From contig NZ_CP080521.1 in the NCBI RefSeq assembly GCF_019468565.1, forward strand, positions 558,001-622,000: a stretch of DNA of 64,000 nucleotides, given 5' to 3'. Both the position numbers and the translations under genes were made by a program. Of the stretch, positions 7,841 to 19,377 are shown piece by piece. How positions within the stretch are numbered: the stretch's first letter is position 1; each line of letters begins with the position of its first letter. Origin of the DNA: Pseudonocardia sp. DSM 110487 (GTDB lineage: Bacteria; Actinomycetota; Actinomycetes; Mycobacteriales; Pseudonocardiaceae). Below the pieces are notes generated by a model that was given only the letters and a program-made list of their open reading frames with translations, searched no databases and was not told the DNA's origin.

Positions 7841-8839
7841 GTGGACGTGCACCGCAGGCCCCGGCTCGAGGACGTCGCCGCCGAGGCGGGCGTCTCCACG
7901 GCCTCGGTCTCGCTCGTCCTGCGCGACGTGCCCGGCCCGAGCGCCCGCACCCGTGAGCGGGTCATGGCGGCGGCCGAGCGCCTCGGCTACCGGGCCGACC
8001 GCACGGCCAGCCTGCTCGCGCGCCGCCGCACCCGGCTCCTGGGTGTCCCGGTGCTCCTGCGCGACGCCTTCCGCACGGAGATGGCGGAGGAGGTGCAGGT
8101 CGCGGCCGATGCGCGCGGGTACGCCGTGGCGCTGAGCGCGATCACCCCGGTCGCCGACGAGCCCCGCGTCGTGGAGACGCTGCTCGACATGCGCTGCGAG
8201 GCGGTGCTGTTGCTTGCCCCCGAGCTACCTCCCGCCGACCTGGCGGCGCTCGGCGCGCGGGCGCCCGTCGTCGTCGTCGCCCGGCACGTCGCCCCCGACG
8301 GGTTCGACGTCGTGCGGGTGGCCGACGAGGCGGGGATCGGCGAGTCCGTCGACCACCTCATCGGACTGGGCCACCGCCGGATCGTGCACGTCGACGGCGG
8401 CGAGGCGGCGATGGCGGCGGATCGGCGGGTGGGCTTCCGCGCCGCCCTGCACCGCCACGGCCTCGAGGGCGGCGTGCTACCCGGCGGCTACGAGGAGGCG
8501 GCGGGTGCGGCCGCGGCCCGCACGCTACTGGCCGACGCCGCGCTGCCGACCGCGATCGTCGCGGCCAACGACCGCTGCGCGCTCGGCCTCCTCGACGTGT
8601 TCCTGCGCGCGGGCGTGCGCGTGCCCCAGGACGTGTCGGTGATCGGCTACGACGACGGCGAGCTCGCCCGCCTCTCCCACATCGACCTCACCACCGTGAG
8701 CCAGGAGGCTGGCGAGCAGGCACGCCAGGCGGTCGCTGCCGCACTGGAACGCCTTGACGGGAGCCGTACGGAGCCGGTGGAGGTGGTCCTGAAGCCCCAC
8801 TTGGTGGTCCGGGGCACCACGGCCCCACCTCGCCCCTGA
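7841..8839 (+). CDS. LacI family transcriptional regulator
   Basis: A 332-residue LacI/GalR repressor. The N-terminal helix-turn-helix is LEDVAAEAGVSTASVSLVL (about residues 9-27), followed by the hinge helix TASLLARRRT. The rest is the periplasmic-binding-protein-like sensor domain with the usual DVSVIGYDDGELARL near the C-terminus. It starts with GTG at 7841 or 7847. Divergent from the PhyH-SDR-dehydrogenase operon and next to three matching operators, it very probably represses that operon and itself, with a sugar-like inducer. The gene ends just before a 26-nt hairpin repeat. Confidence 0.92.
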   Translation: MDVHRRPRLEDVAAEAGVSTASVSLVLRDVPGPSARTRERVMAAAERLGYRADRTASLLARRRTRLLGVPVLLRDAFRTEMAEEVQVAADARGYAVALSAITPVADEPRVVETLLDMRCEAVLLLAPELPPADLAALGARAPVVVVARHVAPDGFDVVRVADEAGIGESVDHLIGLGHRRIVHVDGGEAAMAADRRVGFRAALHRHGLEGGVLPGGYEEAAGAAAARTLLADAALPTAIVAANDRCALGLLDVFLRAGVRVPQDVSVIGYDDGELARLSHIDLTTVSQEAGEQARQAVAAALERLDGSRTEPVEVVLKPHLVVRGTTAPPRP

Positions 8840-8865
8840 TCCGACGAACGGCGCGTTCGTCGGAA
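8840..8865. repeat. 26-nt hairpin repeat, copy 1
   Basis: A perfect stem of ten base pairs (CCGACGAACG with CGTTCGTCGG) around a GCG loop lies directly after the LacI stop codon. The identical 26 bases occur once more at 20240-20265. Here it sits between convergent genes, where a bidirectional terminator would be expected, but there is no run of T. Either a terminator or a dispersed intergenic repeat unit would fit. Confidence 0.65.
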
Positions 8866-8869
8866 TCGG

Positions 8870-9043
8870 CTACGCGTCGGGGCCCTCGAGCTTGTCCGAC
8901 GGCCGCGCCTGGCGCCGCCGCTGCTCGCGCATGTGCTCGGCGATCGCCGCCTCGACGGCGGCGTGCACCGCGGCGGGCGAAACGTTCGGATCGACCCGGC
9001 GGGCGGCCGCCAACGATCGCGAGGACACGGAAATATTGATCAT
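8870..9043 (-). CDS. small hypothetical protein, 57 aa
   Basis: A 57-residue frame starting with ATG at 9041-9043, preceded by a GAGGGGGG ribosome site with a nine-base spacing. The protein is amphipathic and basic, with MINISVSSRSLAAARR at the start and a long predicted helix containing AIAEHMREQRRRQ. I recognise no domain. It lies downstream of the inositol operon on the same strand, 104 bases after the IolE-like gene, and could be the last gene of that transcript. The overlapping frames show no better candidate. Confidence 0.45.
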   Translation of the reverse strand: MINISVSSRSLAAARRVDPNVSPAAVHAAVEAAIAEHMREQRRRQARPSDKLEGPDA

Positions 9044-9147
9044 GGTGCGTCGCCCCCCTCGGAGTTCTCGATGCGCCTCGTCGCCATCTGCTCTGCGGAC
9101 TATCGTCCCAGCGGCCTGGATCGTGTCGCTTCCGGGTGAGTCCTGCG

Positions 9148-10029
9148 TCACTCCGTCGGGGATTCGAGTAGCGCGCGCAACGCCGCCACGCTCGCGCGGA
9201 CGTCGGTGAGCGGGCCCTCGCCGCTGGGTTCCTCGGTCAGGATCGTGTCCTGCTCGAGCACGTACCAGCCCGGGTACCCCTCGGCCCGCAGGTGACTCAC
9301 GATCGCGGTGAAGTCGACGTCGCCGCACCCGACCGGGCGATAGATGCCCTCGCGCACGGCCTCGGTGTAGGTCCGCCGCCCCGACTGCACCTGCCGCGCG
9401 AGGCCGAGGTCGACGTCCTTGACGTGCGTGTGCGCGATCCGGTGCGGCGCCTGGCGGGTGAGCTCGGCGGGGTCGGTGCCGCCGATGAGCAGGTGCCCGG
9501 TGTCGAGGCAGAGCGCGATAGACGAGCCGTCGAGCACGCGTTGCACGTCGGTGCCGTTCTCGACCATCGTGCCGACGTGCGGGTGCAGCACGGCCTTGAC
9601 GCCGTGCGCCGCGGCCAGCGCGTCGAGCCGGTCGAGGTTCCCGAGCAGGGTGCGCCACCCCTCGGCGTCGAGGTCGGGGCGCTCGTCGTACCCGTCGAGA
9701 CCCGTGACGGCCGACAGCACGAGCACATCGGAGCCCGTCGCGGCGTACGTCTGCAGCAGCTTCTCGACATCCGGCACCGGGTCCTGCCCTGTGACGTGCA
9801 GCAGCAGCGGGGTGAACCCGCCGATGGGCCGCAGGTCGTGGCCGGCGAGCACGTCGGCCATCGCGCTCGCGTCGGCAGGGAGGAACCCGTCCGGGCCTAG
9901 CTCGGTGGCGACGAGCCCGACGTCGTGCATCTCGGCGAGCACCCGCGACGGCGGCAGCTGGTAGCCCCAGCCGGGCACCTCGCAGACACCCCACGAGATG
10001 GGTGCTCCGGCGATCCGGTCGGTGGTCAT
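9148..10029 (-). CDS. IolE-like TIM-barrel sugar isomerase/dehydratase (second copy)
   Basis: A 293-residue (beta/alpha)8 protein of the AP-endonuclease 2/xylose-isomerase-like superfamily that holds inosose dehydratase (IolE) and inosose isomerase (IolI). Metal-ligand motifs are visible: the VLHPHVGTMVEN and ALCLDTGHLLIGG segments, the HTHVKDVDL histidines, and a C-terminal YVLEQD. Its ATG overlaps the preceding dehydrogenase stop as ATGA, so it is the last certain gene of the inositol operon. A second IolE-like gene lies at 15084, so the two may divide dehydratase and isomerase roles, or handle different inositol stereoisomers. Confidence 0.82.
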   Translation of the reverse strand: MTTDRIAGAPISWGVCEVPGWGYQLPPSRVLAEMHDVGLVATELGPDGFLPADASAMADVLAGHDLRPIGGFTPLLLHVTGQDPVPDVEKLLQTYAATGSDVLVLSAVTGLDGYDERPDLDAEGWRTLLGNLDRLDALAAAHGVKAVLHPHVGTMVENGTDVQRVLDGSSIALCLDTGHLLIGGTDPAELTRQAPHRIAHTHVKDVDLGLARQVQSGRRTYTEAVREGIYRPVGCGDVDFTAIVSHLRAEGYPGWYVLEQDTILTEEPSGEGPLTDVRASVAALRALLESPTE

Positions 10030-11027
10030 GCGCTGTCTCCCTGCTTGACGGCGACCGGCCGTCCGGTGCGCCACGACTCGTCGGCGGCCACGGCCAGGTC
10101 GAACGCGGCGAGCGCGTCCTGGCCGGTGACGCGGGGTGGGATGCCGGTGCGCACGCAATCGGCGAACGCGTCCAGCTCGGCGGCGTAGGCGTACGGGTAG
10201 CGCTCCTCGAAGTCGCGCACGAGGTCGCGCGCCGCCATGCCGGGCGTGCGCCACTCCAGCCCTCGCCGGTGCGGGTTGTCGATGCGTGCCGTGGCGAGGG
10301 TGCCCATCACCTCGGTCGAGCACTCGTAGCCGTAGCGCGCGCCCCGGCTGTTGTCGATCACCCCGAGCGCGCCGTTCGCGAAGCGCAGCACGACCACGGC
10401 GGTGTCGATGTCGCCCAGCTCCGCGAACGCCGGGTCGGACGCGGTTCCGTGCGCGCTGACCTCGACGACCTCGCCCACGAGCCAGCGCGCGACGTCCAGG
10501 TCGTGCACGGTGACGTCCACGAAGAACCCGCCCGAGCCGGCGAGGTACGCCGGGTCCGGCGGGTTCATGTCCCGTAGCGACGTGCGGAACAGGGTGACGT
10601 CGCCCAGCTCACCCGCGGCGATCCGCTCCGCGGCTGCCACCCAGTCCGGGTCGAACCGCCGATGGAAGCCCACCTGGAACGGCACGCCCGCGGTCTCGAC
10701 GGCCTCGATCGTCGCGACCGTGGTGGCGCGGTCGAGCGAGACCGGCTTCTCGCAGAACACCGGCAGCCCTGCCCGCGCCGCGGCCACCGACAGCTCGGCG
10801 TGGGTGCCGGTGGGGGTGGCGATCGCCACCGCCTCCGCGCGCTCGAGCAGCTCTTCGAAGCTCGCCGCCACCGGCACATCCAGCTGCGCGGCGAGGGCAG
10901 CCGCGCGCTCGCCGTCGGCGTCGTAGACGCAGGCCAGCCCGGCCCGCGCGCAGCGGGAGACGAGGTCGATGGCGTGGATGCGCCCCATCCGCCCGACGCC
11001 GGCGAGTCCGATGCCGAGTTTCTTCAC
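10026..11027 (-). CDS. Gfo/Idh/MocA oxidoreductase, inositol 2-dehydrogenase-like
   Basis: A 333-residue dehydrogenase starting with GTG at 11025-11027, which overlaps the stop of iolG by GTGA. It shows IGLAGVGRMGRIHAIDL for NAD binding, FCEKPVSLD with the catalytic lysine, and HDLDVARWLVGE in the substrate-binding sheet. It is closer in pattern to the copy at 4810 than to iolG at 11024. Placed inside the inositol operon, it may oxidise scyllo- or D-chiro-inositol; this is inference from context only. Confidence 0.85.
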   Translation of the reverse strand: MKKLGIGLAGVGRMGRIHAIDLVSRCARAGLACVYDADGERAAALAAQLDVPVAASFEELLERAEAVAIATPTGTHAELSVAAARAGLPVFCEKPVSLDRATTVATIEAVETAGVPFQVGFHRRFDPDWVAAAERIAAGELGDVTLFRTSLRDMNPPDPAYLAGSGGFFVDVTVHDLDVARWLVGEVVEVSAHGTASDPAFAELGDIDTAVVVLRFANGALGVIDNSRGARYGYECSTEVMGTLATARIDNPHRRGLEWRTPGMAARDLVRDFEERYPYAYAAELDAFADCVRTGIPPRVTGQDALAAFDLAVAADESWRTGRPVAVKQGDSA

Positions 11028-12061
11028 GCCGGCACCTCCTCCGGGGCGCCCGCCTTGGCATACAGGTCGGGCCGCTCCCGCAGGACGATCTCCTCGCGCC
11101 GCCCGCTGCGCAGCGCCGCAAGCCCGGTCTCGCACGCGACAGTGGCCGCGTAGCCGTCCCACGAGCTCGGACCGGTGGTGCCGCCCCCGAGCACGGCGTC
11201 GACCCAGGCCTGCAGCTCGAGGTCGAACGCCCCGACGAAGCGCTCCTTCCAGGTCTCCGGCACTCGCCCGGAGTACCGCCCCGCCCGCTTGACGATCGCG
11301 CCCGCGCTCTCCGACAGCTCCACGGTGCCGTCCTCGCAGACCACCTCGCCGCGGATGTCGTAGCCGAAGCCCGCGTTCACCATCGCCTCGACGTCCACGA
11401 TCACGCCGCTGCGCATCTCCAGCAGCACGAGCAGCGGGTCGTTGAACCCCGCCTTCGCCTTGCGGCTGATCCGCCCCTTCAGCACGGTGACGGCCGCGAT
11501 CTCGTCGTCGAACATCCAGCGGGCCACGTCGATGTCGTGGACCGTGGAGTCGTTGATCGTCATGTCGCTGGTGAAGAAGTCCGGCACGGAGGGGTTGCGG
11601 TGCGCCGCGTGCATGAGCAGCGGCGCCCCGATCTCCCCGCTGGTGACCACGGCCTTCATCGCCCGGTACTGCGGGTCGAACCGGCGCATGAACCCGACCT
11701 GCACCAGCCGCTCGCCCGTCGCGACCTCGGCGTCGACGATCCGCTCGCATGCCTCGCGGGTGGTGGCGAGGGGCTTCTCGCAGAACACCTGCTTGCCCGC
11801 GGCGATCGCGGCGAGCACGTACTCCTCGTGCGTCGGTCCCCACGACGTGACGACGACGGCGTCGACGCCCGGGTCGTCGATCAGGGCCTGGCCGGTGGCG
11901 TGCACGACCGCCCCGGGGACGCCGCCGGCGACCCCACGGGCGCGGTCGAGGTCCACGTCGGTCACCGCGGCGACCCGGGCGCCGGACAGCACCGAGCTGA
12001 TCCGCCGGATGTGGTCCTGGCCGATCATGCCGGTGCCGATGACGCCGACGTCGAGTGTCAC
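11024..12061 (-). CDS. iolG: inositol 2-dehydrogenase IolG
   Basis: A 345-residue Gfo/Idh/MocA dehydrogenase with the start typical of IolG, VGVIGTGMIGQDHIRRI, and VFCEKPLATT as the catalytic-lysine motif. The NDSTVHDIDVARW segment supplies the substrate-site Asp and His. IolG oxidises myo-inositol to 2-keto-myo-inositol with NAD+, the first catabolic step. The gene follows the ABC transporter ATPase in the operon (12-base gap) and overlaps the next dehydrogenase by four bases. Confidence in the family is high, and fair for the exact substrate. Confidence 0.85.
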   Translation of the reverse strand: MTLDVGVIGTGMIGQDHIRRISSVLSGARVAAVTDVDLDRARGVAGGVPGAVVHATGQALIDDPGVDAVVVTSWGPTHEEYVLAAIAAGKQVFCEKPLATTREACERIVDAEVATGERLVQVGFMRRFDPQYRAMKAVVTSGEIGAPLLMHAAHRNPSVPDFFTSDMTINDSTVHDIDVARWMFDDEIAAVTVLKGRISRKAKAGFNDPLLVLLEMRSGVIVDVEAMVNAGFGYDIRGEVVCEDGTVELSESAGAIVKRAGRYSGRVPETWKERFVGAFDLELQAWVDAVLGGGTTGPSSWDGYAATVACETGLAALRSGRREEIVLRERPDLYAKAGAPEEVPA

Positions 12062-12073
12062 TCGCGTACTCCT

Positions 12074-12889
<816 letters not shown>

Positions 12890-12894
12890 GGCCC

Positions 12895-13956
12895 TCAGCT
12901 CCTGCGGTTGAGCGCGTAGTTCTTGACGTAGAGGTTGAGCATGACCGCGAGCAAGAGCATCGCGCCGAGGAAGAACTTGAACCAGTTCGGGTCCCAGCCG
13001 GCGAACACGATGCCTTGGGTGGTCATGCCGAAGATGAAGGCGCCGACCGCGGCGCCGATCGCCGAGCCGTACCCGCCGGTGAGCAGGCAGCCGCCGACGA
13101 CCGCGGCGATGATGTAGAGGAACTCGTTGCCGACCCCCTGCCCGGACTGCACGGTGTTGAAGGCGAACAGGATGTGCATCCCGTAGAACCAGCACATGAA
13201 GGCCACGCCCATGAACAGGCCGATCTTCACCTTGTCCACGGGCACACCGACCGCGCGGGCACTGGCCGCGTTCCCCCCGACGGCGAAGATCCAGTTGCCG
13301 AGGCGGGTGCGCAGCAGGATCCAGGTCGCCAGCGCCACGAAGAAGATCCACCAGAGCACCGTGACGCGGATGGTCACGCCACCCACGGCGAACTCCGAGG
13401 CGAAGACGGCGCGTGCCGAGGCGAACCCGTCCATGTCCGCGACGTTCTGGGTGGCCACCGTGCCGGTCACCAGCTTCGTGACGCCGAGGTTGATGCCACC
13501 CAGCATGAAGAACGAACCCAGGGTGATCAGGAAGCTGGGGATGCCGGTCTTCACGACCAGGTAGCCGTTGAAGAACCCGACCGCCAGCATCACGATCAGG
13601 CTGACGAACACCCCGACCCACAGGTTCAGGCTGAGCTGGTAGCTGATCATCGACGCCGTCAGCGCGCCGGTCACCACAGACACGCCCGCCGACAGGTCGA
13701 ACTCGCCGCCGATCATCAGCAGGGCCACCCCGACGGCGACGATGCCGATCGACGAGCTCGCGTAGAGCACCGTCGACAGCGCCGGCAGGCTGCGGAACGG
13801 CTCGGCGAGCGCGGAGAAGAAGATGAAGATCGCGATCGCCGCCGCGAACGACCCGACCTCCGGGCGGGTGAGCAGGGTGGACAGCAGCGGCTTCTTGGGA
13901 CGCGCCGCCTCGGTGGGCGGTGTCGGTGGGGGCTGGGTCGCCACGGGTGAGCTCAT
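12895..13956 (-). CDS. sugar (inositol) ABC transporter, permease subunit
   Basis: A 353-residue CUT2-type permease (BPD_transp_2 family) with eight to ten hydrophobic segments and the cytoplasmic-loop signature around GGNAASARAVGVPVDKVK. The frame is open to 14106, but the ATG at 13954-13956 begins a short proline-rich cytoplasmic tail (MSSPVATQPPPTPP) that precedes the first membrane span. It follows the binding-protein gene across a strong hairpin and precedes the ATPase gene by 5 bases. As the transporter sits inside the iol genes, inositol is the likely cargo. Confidence 0.9.
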   Translation of the reverse strand: MSSPVATQPPPTPPTEAARPKKPLLSTLLTRPEVGSFAAAIAIFIFFSALAEPFRSLPALSTVLYASSSIGIVAVGVALLMIGGEFDLSAGVSVVTGALTASMISYQLSLNLWVGVFVSLIVMLAVGFFNGYLVVKTGIPSFLITLGSFFMLGGINLGVTKLVTGTVATQNVADMDGFASARAVFASEFAVGGVTIRVTVLWWIFFVALATWILLRTRLGNWIFAVGGNAASARAVGVPVDKVKIGLFMGVAFMCWFYGMHILFAFNTVQSGQGVGNEFLYIIAAVVGGCLLTGGYGSAIGAAVGAFIFGMTTQGIVFAGWDPNWFKFFLGAMLLLAVMLNLYVKNYALNRRS

Positions 13957-13980
13957 GGCTCGCTCCAGGGTTGGGACGGA

Positions 13981-14012
13981 CCGGGGGGAGCCGGGCCACC
14001 GGCTCCCCCCGG
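13981..14012 (-). terminator. 14-bp stem-loop between binding protein and permease genes
   Basis: A perfect 14-bp stem, CCGGGGGGAGCCGG with its complement, closes a 4-base GCCA loop just after the stop of the binding-protein gene. There is no T-run. In many ABC operons such a stem lowers read-through and protects the upstream mRNA, so that binding protein outnumbers permease; the position fits that role. Confidence 0.65.
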
Positions 14013-14020
14013 AGAAGGAA

Positions 14021-15016
14021 CTAGCGCTTGTTGTTCTGTGCGTAGCCGACGATCTGCTCGACGTTGGTGGAGTCGACGAATGACGGGCCGGTGAGCACCG
14101 GGCCACCGCCGCCCAGGTCGTTGCCGTTGGTCAGGTTCAGCCACAACGACGCCACGGCCATGTAGCCCTGCACGTAGGGCTGCTGGTCGACGGCGAACAT
14201 GATCCGGCCCTCCTGGATCGACTTCGCCGCGTCGACGTTCAGGTCGAACGTCGCCACCTTCGCCTGGCTACCGGCGTCGGTGACGGACTCGAGCGCGGTG
14301 AGGGCGAACGGGGCACCGAGCGCGATGATGTGCGTGATCGACGGGTCCTCCTGCAGCTTCGCGCCGATCGTCGAGCGCACCGACGGCAGGTCCGTGCCCT
14401 GCACGTACAGGTTCTCCGTGTTGGGGAAGCTCGCCGCCACACCTGCGCAGCGGGCCTCGAGCGCGACGTGGCCCTGCTCCTGGACCACGCAGATCACCTT
14501 CTGGGCGCCGTCCTGGGCGAGGCGCTGCCCGGCGGCTTGGCCGGCGACGCTCTCGTCCGACCCGAAGTACATCTTCGCGCCGAACCGCTGGTAGTCGTCC
14601 TTCCCGGCGTTGAACGCCACGACCGGGATGCCGCGGTCGGCCGCCGCCTTCGCCGCGGGACCGACCTGCTCCACCTGGGCGAGCGTGACGGCGAGGCCGT
14701 CGACCTGGCTGTCGATCGCGTTCTGCACCAGCGTCGCCTGCTCGGGCGCCTGGGCGCCGTTCGAGTACTTCAGGTCGACGTTGTGTGCGCGTGCCGCGTC
14801 CTCCGCGCCGGCCCGGATACGGTCCCAGAACGTGTCGCCGGGCTGCTCGTGCGTGACCATCGCGATCGTGAACTGCTCGCCGCCGACGTTGCCGCCGGCG
14901 GGGCCACCCCCGCCGCCCTGTTCCTGCTGGGCCCCGCCCTGGCTGCTGCACGCCGCCAGCGCGATGCCGAGCGCCGCGGCCACCGCCAACGCACGCATCG
15001 TCTTCCTGGTACTCAT
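14021..15016 (-). CDS. sugar ABC transporter substrate-binding lipoprotein
   Basis: A 331-residue periplasmic-binding-protein type 1 (Peripla_BP_4) lipoprotein. The signal peptide ends in the lipobox LAAC (LGIALAACSS), followed by a Gly/Gln-rich linker. The mature domain shows FTIAMVTHEQPGDTFWDRI and AQAPEQATLVQNAIDSQVDG, the ribose-binding-protein-like first lobe. It is the extracytoplasmic receptor for the permease and ATPase encoded next. A 67-base gap separates it from the IolE-like gene upstream, and a stem-loop follows its stop. Confidence 0.9.
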   Translation of the reverse strand: MSTRKTMRALAVAAALGIALAACSSQGGAQQEQGGGGGPAGGNVGGEQFTIAMVTHEQPGDTFWDRIRAGAEDAARAHNVDLKYSNGAQAPEQATLVQNAIDSQVDGLAVTLAQVEQVGPAAKAAADRGIPVVAFNAGKDDYQRFGAKMYFGSDESVAGQAAGQRLAQDGAQKVICVVQEQGHVALEARCAGVAASFPNTENLYVQGTDLPSVRSTIGAKLQEDPSITHIIALGAPFALTALESVTDAGSQAKVATFDLNVDAAKSIQEGRIMFAVDQQPYVQGYMAVASLWLNLTNGNDLGGGGPVLTGPSFVDSTNVEQIVGYAQNNKR

Positions 15017-15083
15017 CTTTGAGCTTCCTTCCAGTGCACAGCCGGCCGCAGCGGCGGGCTGGGGATGGGTCAGTAGGGCCCCA

Positions 15084-16007
15084 TCAATAGGGCCATCGTC
15101 GGACCGGGCCGAGGCCGCAGCCCCGGAAGTAGCCTGCGGTTCGTGCGCCGATCGGCAGCGGGATGTGCGGCTCGACCGGGTAGAGGTCCTGCTCGACGAC
15201 CGTGAACAGGTCGGTGTCCAAGCGGGCGAGCGCGTCGAGCAGCGGGGGCATGTCGGGCTCGCCGTAGGGTGGCTCGACCATCACGCCGAGCGGAACGGCC
15301 TCGGCCAGCGAGAGGTTCTCGGCCCGGACCCGCTCGCGCACCGCGGGGTCGACCTGCTTGAGGTGCACGTAGCGGATCCGTTCCGGGAACCGCTCGATGA
15401 TCGCGACGTTGTCCCCGTCGCAGTAGGAGATGTGCCCGGTGTCCAGGCACAGGTTCACGAACTCCGGGTCGGTGTCGGCGAGGAACCTCTCCACCCGCTC
15501 CTGCGTGTCGACGTGGGTGTCGGCATGCGGGTGGAAGACCAGGTCGACGCCGAACTCCTCCTTGAGCAGTTTCCCGAGCCGGTCGTAGCCGGTGGTGAGG
15601 TTCTTCCACTGCTCGGAATCGATGTCGCCGGACTGCATGGCTGTGCCGGTGTGCATGTCCGTGTACTGCTCGGGGAGCAGCACGAGGTGGCGCGCGTCGA
15701 GCGCGGTGAGCAGGCGGGACTCCCGGCCGCAGGCCTCGATCGCATCGTCGAGCGCCTCGGCGCCGCGGTGCAGGCCCGCGAAGATCGTGCCACCGCAGAG
15801 CCGCAGGCCGCGGGCGTCCAGCTCGTCGCGCAGCTGTGCCGGGTCCTGCGGGAGGAAGCCGGACGGGCCGAGCTCGGTCCACAGGTAGCCGGCCTGCGCG
15901 ATCTCGTCGAGGTACTGTCGCCAGCCGACCTGGTGCGGGTCGGACGGGAACCACACCCCCCACGAGTCGGGCGCGGTGCCGAGGGTCAGCCGGTCGAGGG
16001 CCGCCAT
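15084..16007 (-). CDS. IolE-like TIM-barrel protein (inosose dehydratase family)
   Basis: A 307-residue (beta/alpha)8 protein. LGTAPDSWGVWFP at the start and WTELGPSGFLP are the pattern of the IolE/IolI-like enzymes found in actinobacterial inositol clusters. Candidate metal ligands lie in VFHPHADTHVD, LCLDTGHISY and VEQDLYPVE. It is full length. The ATG at 16005-16007 is two bases after the mmsA stop. The likely reaction is dehydration of 2-keto-myo-inositol to the diketone, or isomerisation of inosose. A paralogue is at 9148. Confidence 0.82.
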   Translation of the reverse strand: MAALDRLTLGTAPDSWGVWFPSDPHQVGWRQYLDEIAQAGYLWTELGPSGFLPQDPAQLRDELDARGLRLCGGTIFAGLHRGAEALDDAIEACGRESRLLTALDARHLVLLPEQYTDMHTGTAMQSGDIDSEQWKNLTTGYDRLGKLLKEEFGVDLVFHPHADTHVDTQERVERFLADTDPEFVNLCLDTGHISYCDGDNVAIIERFPERIRYVHLKQVDPAVRERVRAENLSLAEAVPLGVMVEPPYGEPDMPPLLDALARLDTDLFTVVEQDLYPVEPHIPLPIGARTAGYFRGCGLGPVRRWPY

Positions 16008-16009
16008 GA

Positions 16010-17502
<1,493 letters not shown>

Positions 17503-17506
<4 letters not shown>

Positions 17507-19377
17507 GCGGGGGTGCCTCCTGCCGGCGGGCCCAAAAGGGGCTTCTGCTCTGCCTTGTGCGCCTCGTAGGTCTTGCGGGCGGCTGTCGTGCTGTCGAGCT
17601 GGGAGACCTCGGCAACCGGCACGTCCCACCAGTTCCCCGAGTCGGGAACGGGAGCGAGCGGGTCGGTCTCGATGTGGATCGCGGTCGTCCGGTCGGACGC
17701 GCGGGAGCGGGCGATCGCCTCGCGGAACTCCTCGATCGTCCGCACGCGGATGACGTCGGCGCCGAGGCTCTCGGCGTTGGCGGCGAGGTCCACCGGGAGC
17801 GTCTGCCCGTCGAGCAGGCCGGTGTCGGGGTTGCGGTACCGGTAGGCGGTGCCGAACCGCTGCGAGCCCACCGACTCCGACAACGCCCCGATCGAGGCGA
17901 ACCCGTGGTTCTGCACGATGACGAGGTTGAGCTTGATCCCCTCCGACACCGCGGTGACGATCTCGCTCGCCATCATCAGGTAGGACCCGTCGCCGACCAG
18001 GGCGAACACCTCGCGGTCCGGGGCCGCCATCTTGATCCCCAGCGCGCCGGCGATCTCGTAGCCCATGCAGGAGTAGGCGTACTCCACGTGGTACTGCTTC
18101 GCGTCCCGCGCGCGCCACAGCATCTGCAGGTCACCGGGCATCGACCCGGCGGCCTGCACGACGACGTCGGTCGCGTGCATCTCCTCGTTGAGCGCGCCGA
18201 GCACCTCGGTCTGCGCCGGGAGCGGTTCGTGGCCCAGGTGGAAGGCCTCGTCGACGGTGCGGTTCCAGGCGGTCGTATCCCAGGTGGAGGAACACCGGTA
18301 GCCCGCGAGGGCCTCGGTGAGCGCCTCGAGCCCCGCGCGGGCGTCGGCGACGAGCATCTCGCCACCGTGCTTGGCCGCGTCGAACGCCGCGACGTTGAGG
18401 TTGACGAACCGCACGTCCGGGTGCTGGAACGCGGTGCGGGAGGCGGTGGTGAAGTCGCTGTACCGGGTGCCGATCCCGATGACGACGTCGGCCTCGCGGG
18501 CCAGCGCGTTCGCCACCGGCGATCCGGTGGAGCCGACGCCGCCGACGGCCTGCGGGTGGTCCCAGAGCAGCGCGCCCTTGCCGGCCTGCGTGTCCCCGAC
18601 CGGGATGCCGGTGGCCTCGGCGAAGCGGCGCAGCGCGTCGGTGGCCTCGCTGTAGTGCACGCCGCCGCCCGCGACGACGAGCGGGCGCTCCGCCGAGCGG
18701 ATCAGCTCGGCCGCCCTGGCCAGCGCGGCCGGCTCGGGCACCGCGCGCGGGATGTGCCAGACCCGGGGCGCGAACAGCTCCTCCGGCCACTCGTACGCCT
18801 CGGCCTGCACGTCCTGCGGCAGCGCGATCGTCACGGCGCCGGTCTCGGCCGGGTCGGCGAGCACGCGCATCGCGCCCAACAGCGCCGAGGGCAGCTGCTC
18901 GGGCCGCCACACCCGGTCGAAGAACCGGGACACCGGCCGGAACGCGTCGTTGACCGAGATGTCGAAGGTGCGCGGGTCCTCCAGCTCCTGCAATACCGGG
19001 TTTGCCACGCGCGTGGCGAAGACGTCCGACGGCAGCAGCAGCACCGGGATCCGGTTGGTGGAGGCGAGCGCGGCCCCGGTGATCATGTTCGTCGAGCCCG
19101 GTCCGATCGACGCGGTGCACGCCATGGCCTGGAGGCGGTTGCGCATCCGCGCGTAGCCGACGGCCGTGTGCACCATGCCCTGCTCGTTGCGGGCCAGGTG
19201 GTACGGCAGATCCACGCCCGTGCGCGTGGCCTCCAGCAGCGCCTGCCCGAGCCCGGCCACGTTGCCGTGCCCGAAGATCCCGAAGCAGCCCGGGATCAGC
19301 CGGTGCGACGTGCCGTCGCGCTCGCTGTACTGGTTCGCGAGGAACCGCACGAGCGCCTGGGCCACGGTCAGCCTCAC
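17503..19377 (-). CDS. iolD: 3D-(3,5/4)-trihydroxycyclohexane-1,2-dione acylhydrolase IolD
   Basis: A 624-residue thiamine-diphosphate enzyme. The catalytic glutamate lies in ARNEQGMVHTAVG, and the ThDP/Mg motif is GDGSYLMM followed by the asparagine of VIVQNHGF. The central domain is of the acetolactate-synthase type. IolD hydrolyses the C-C bond of the cyclic diketone to give 5-deoxy-glucuronate. GTG at 19375-19377 overlaps the iolB stop as GTGA, and the length matches IolD (about 630). Confidence 0.94.
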
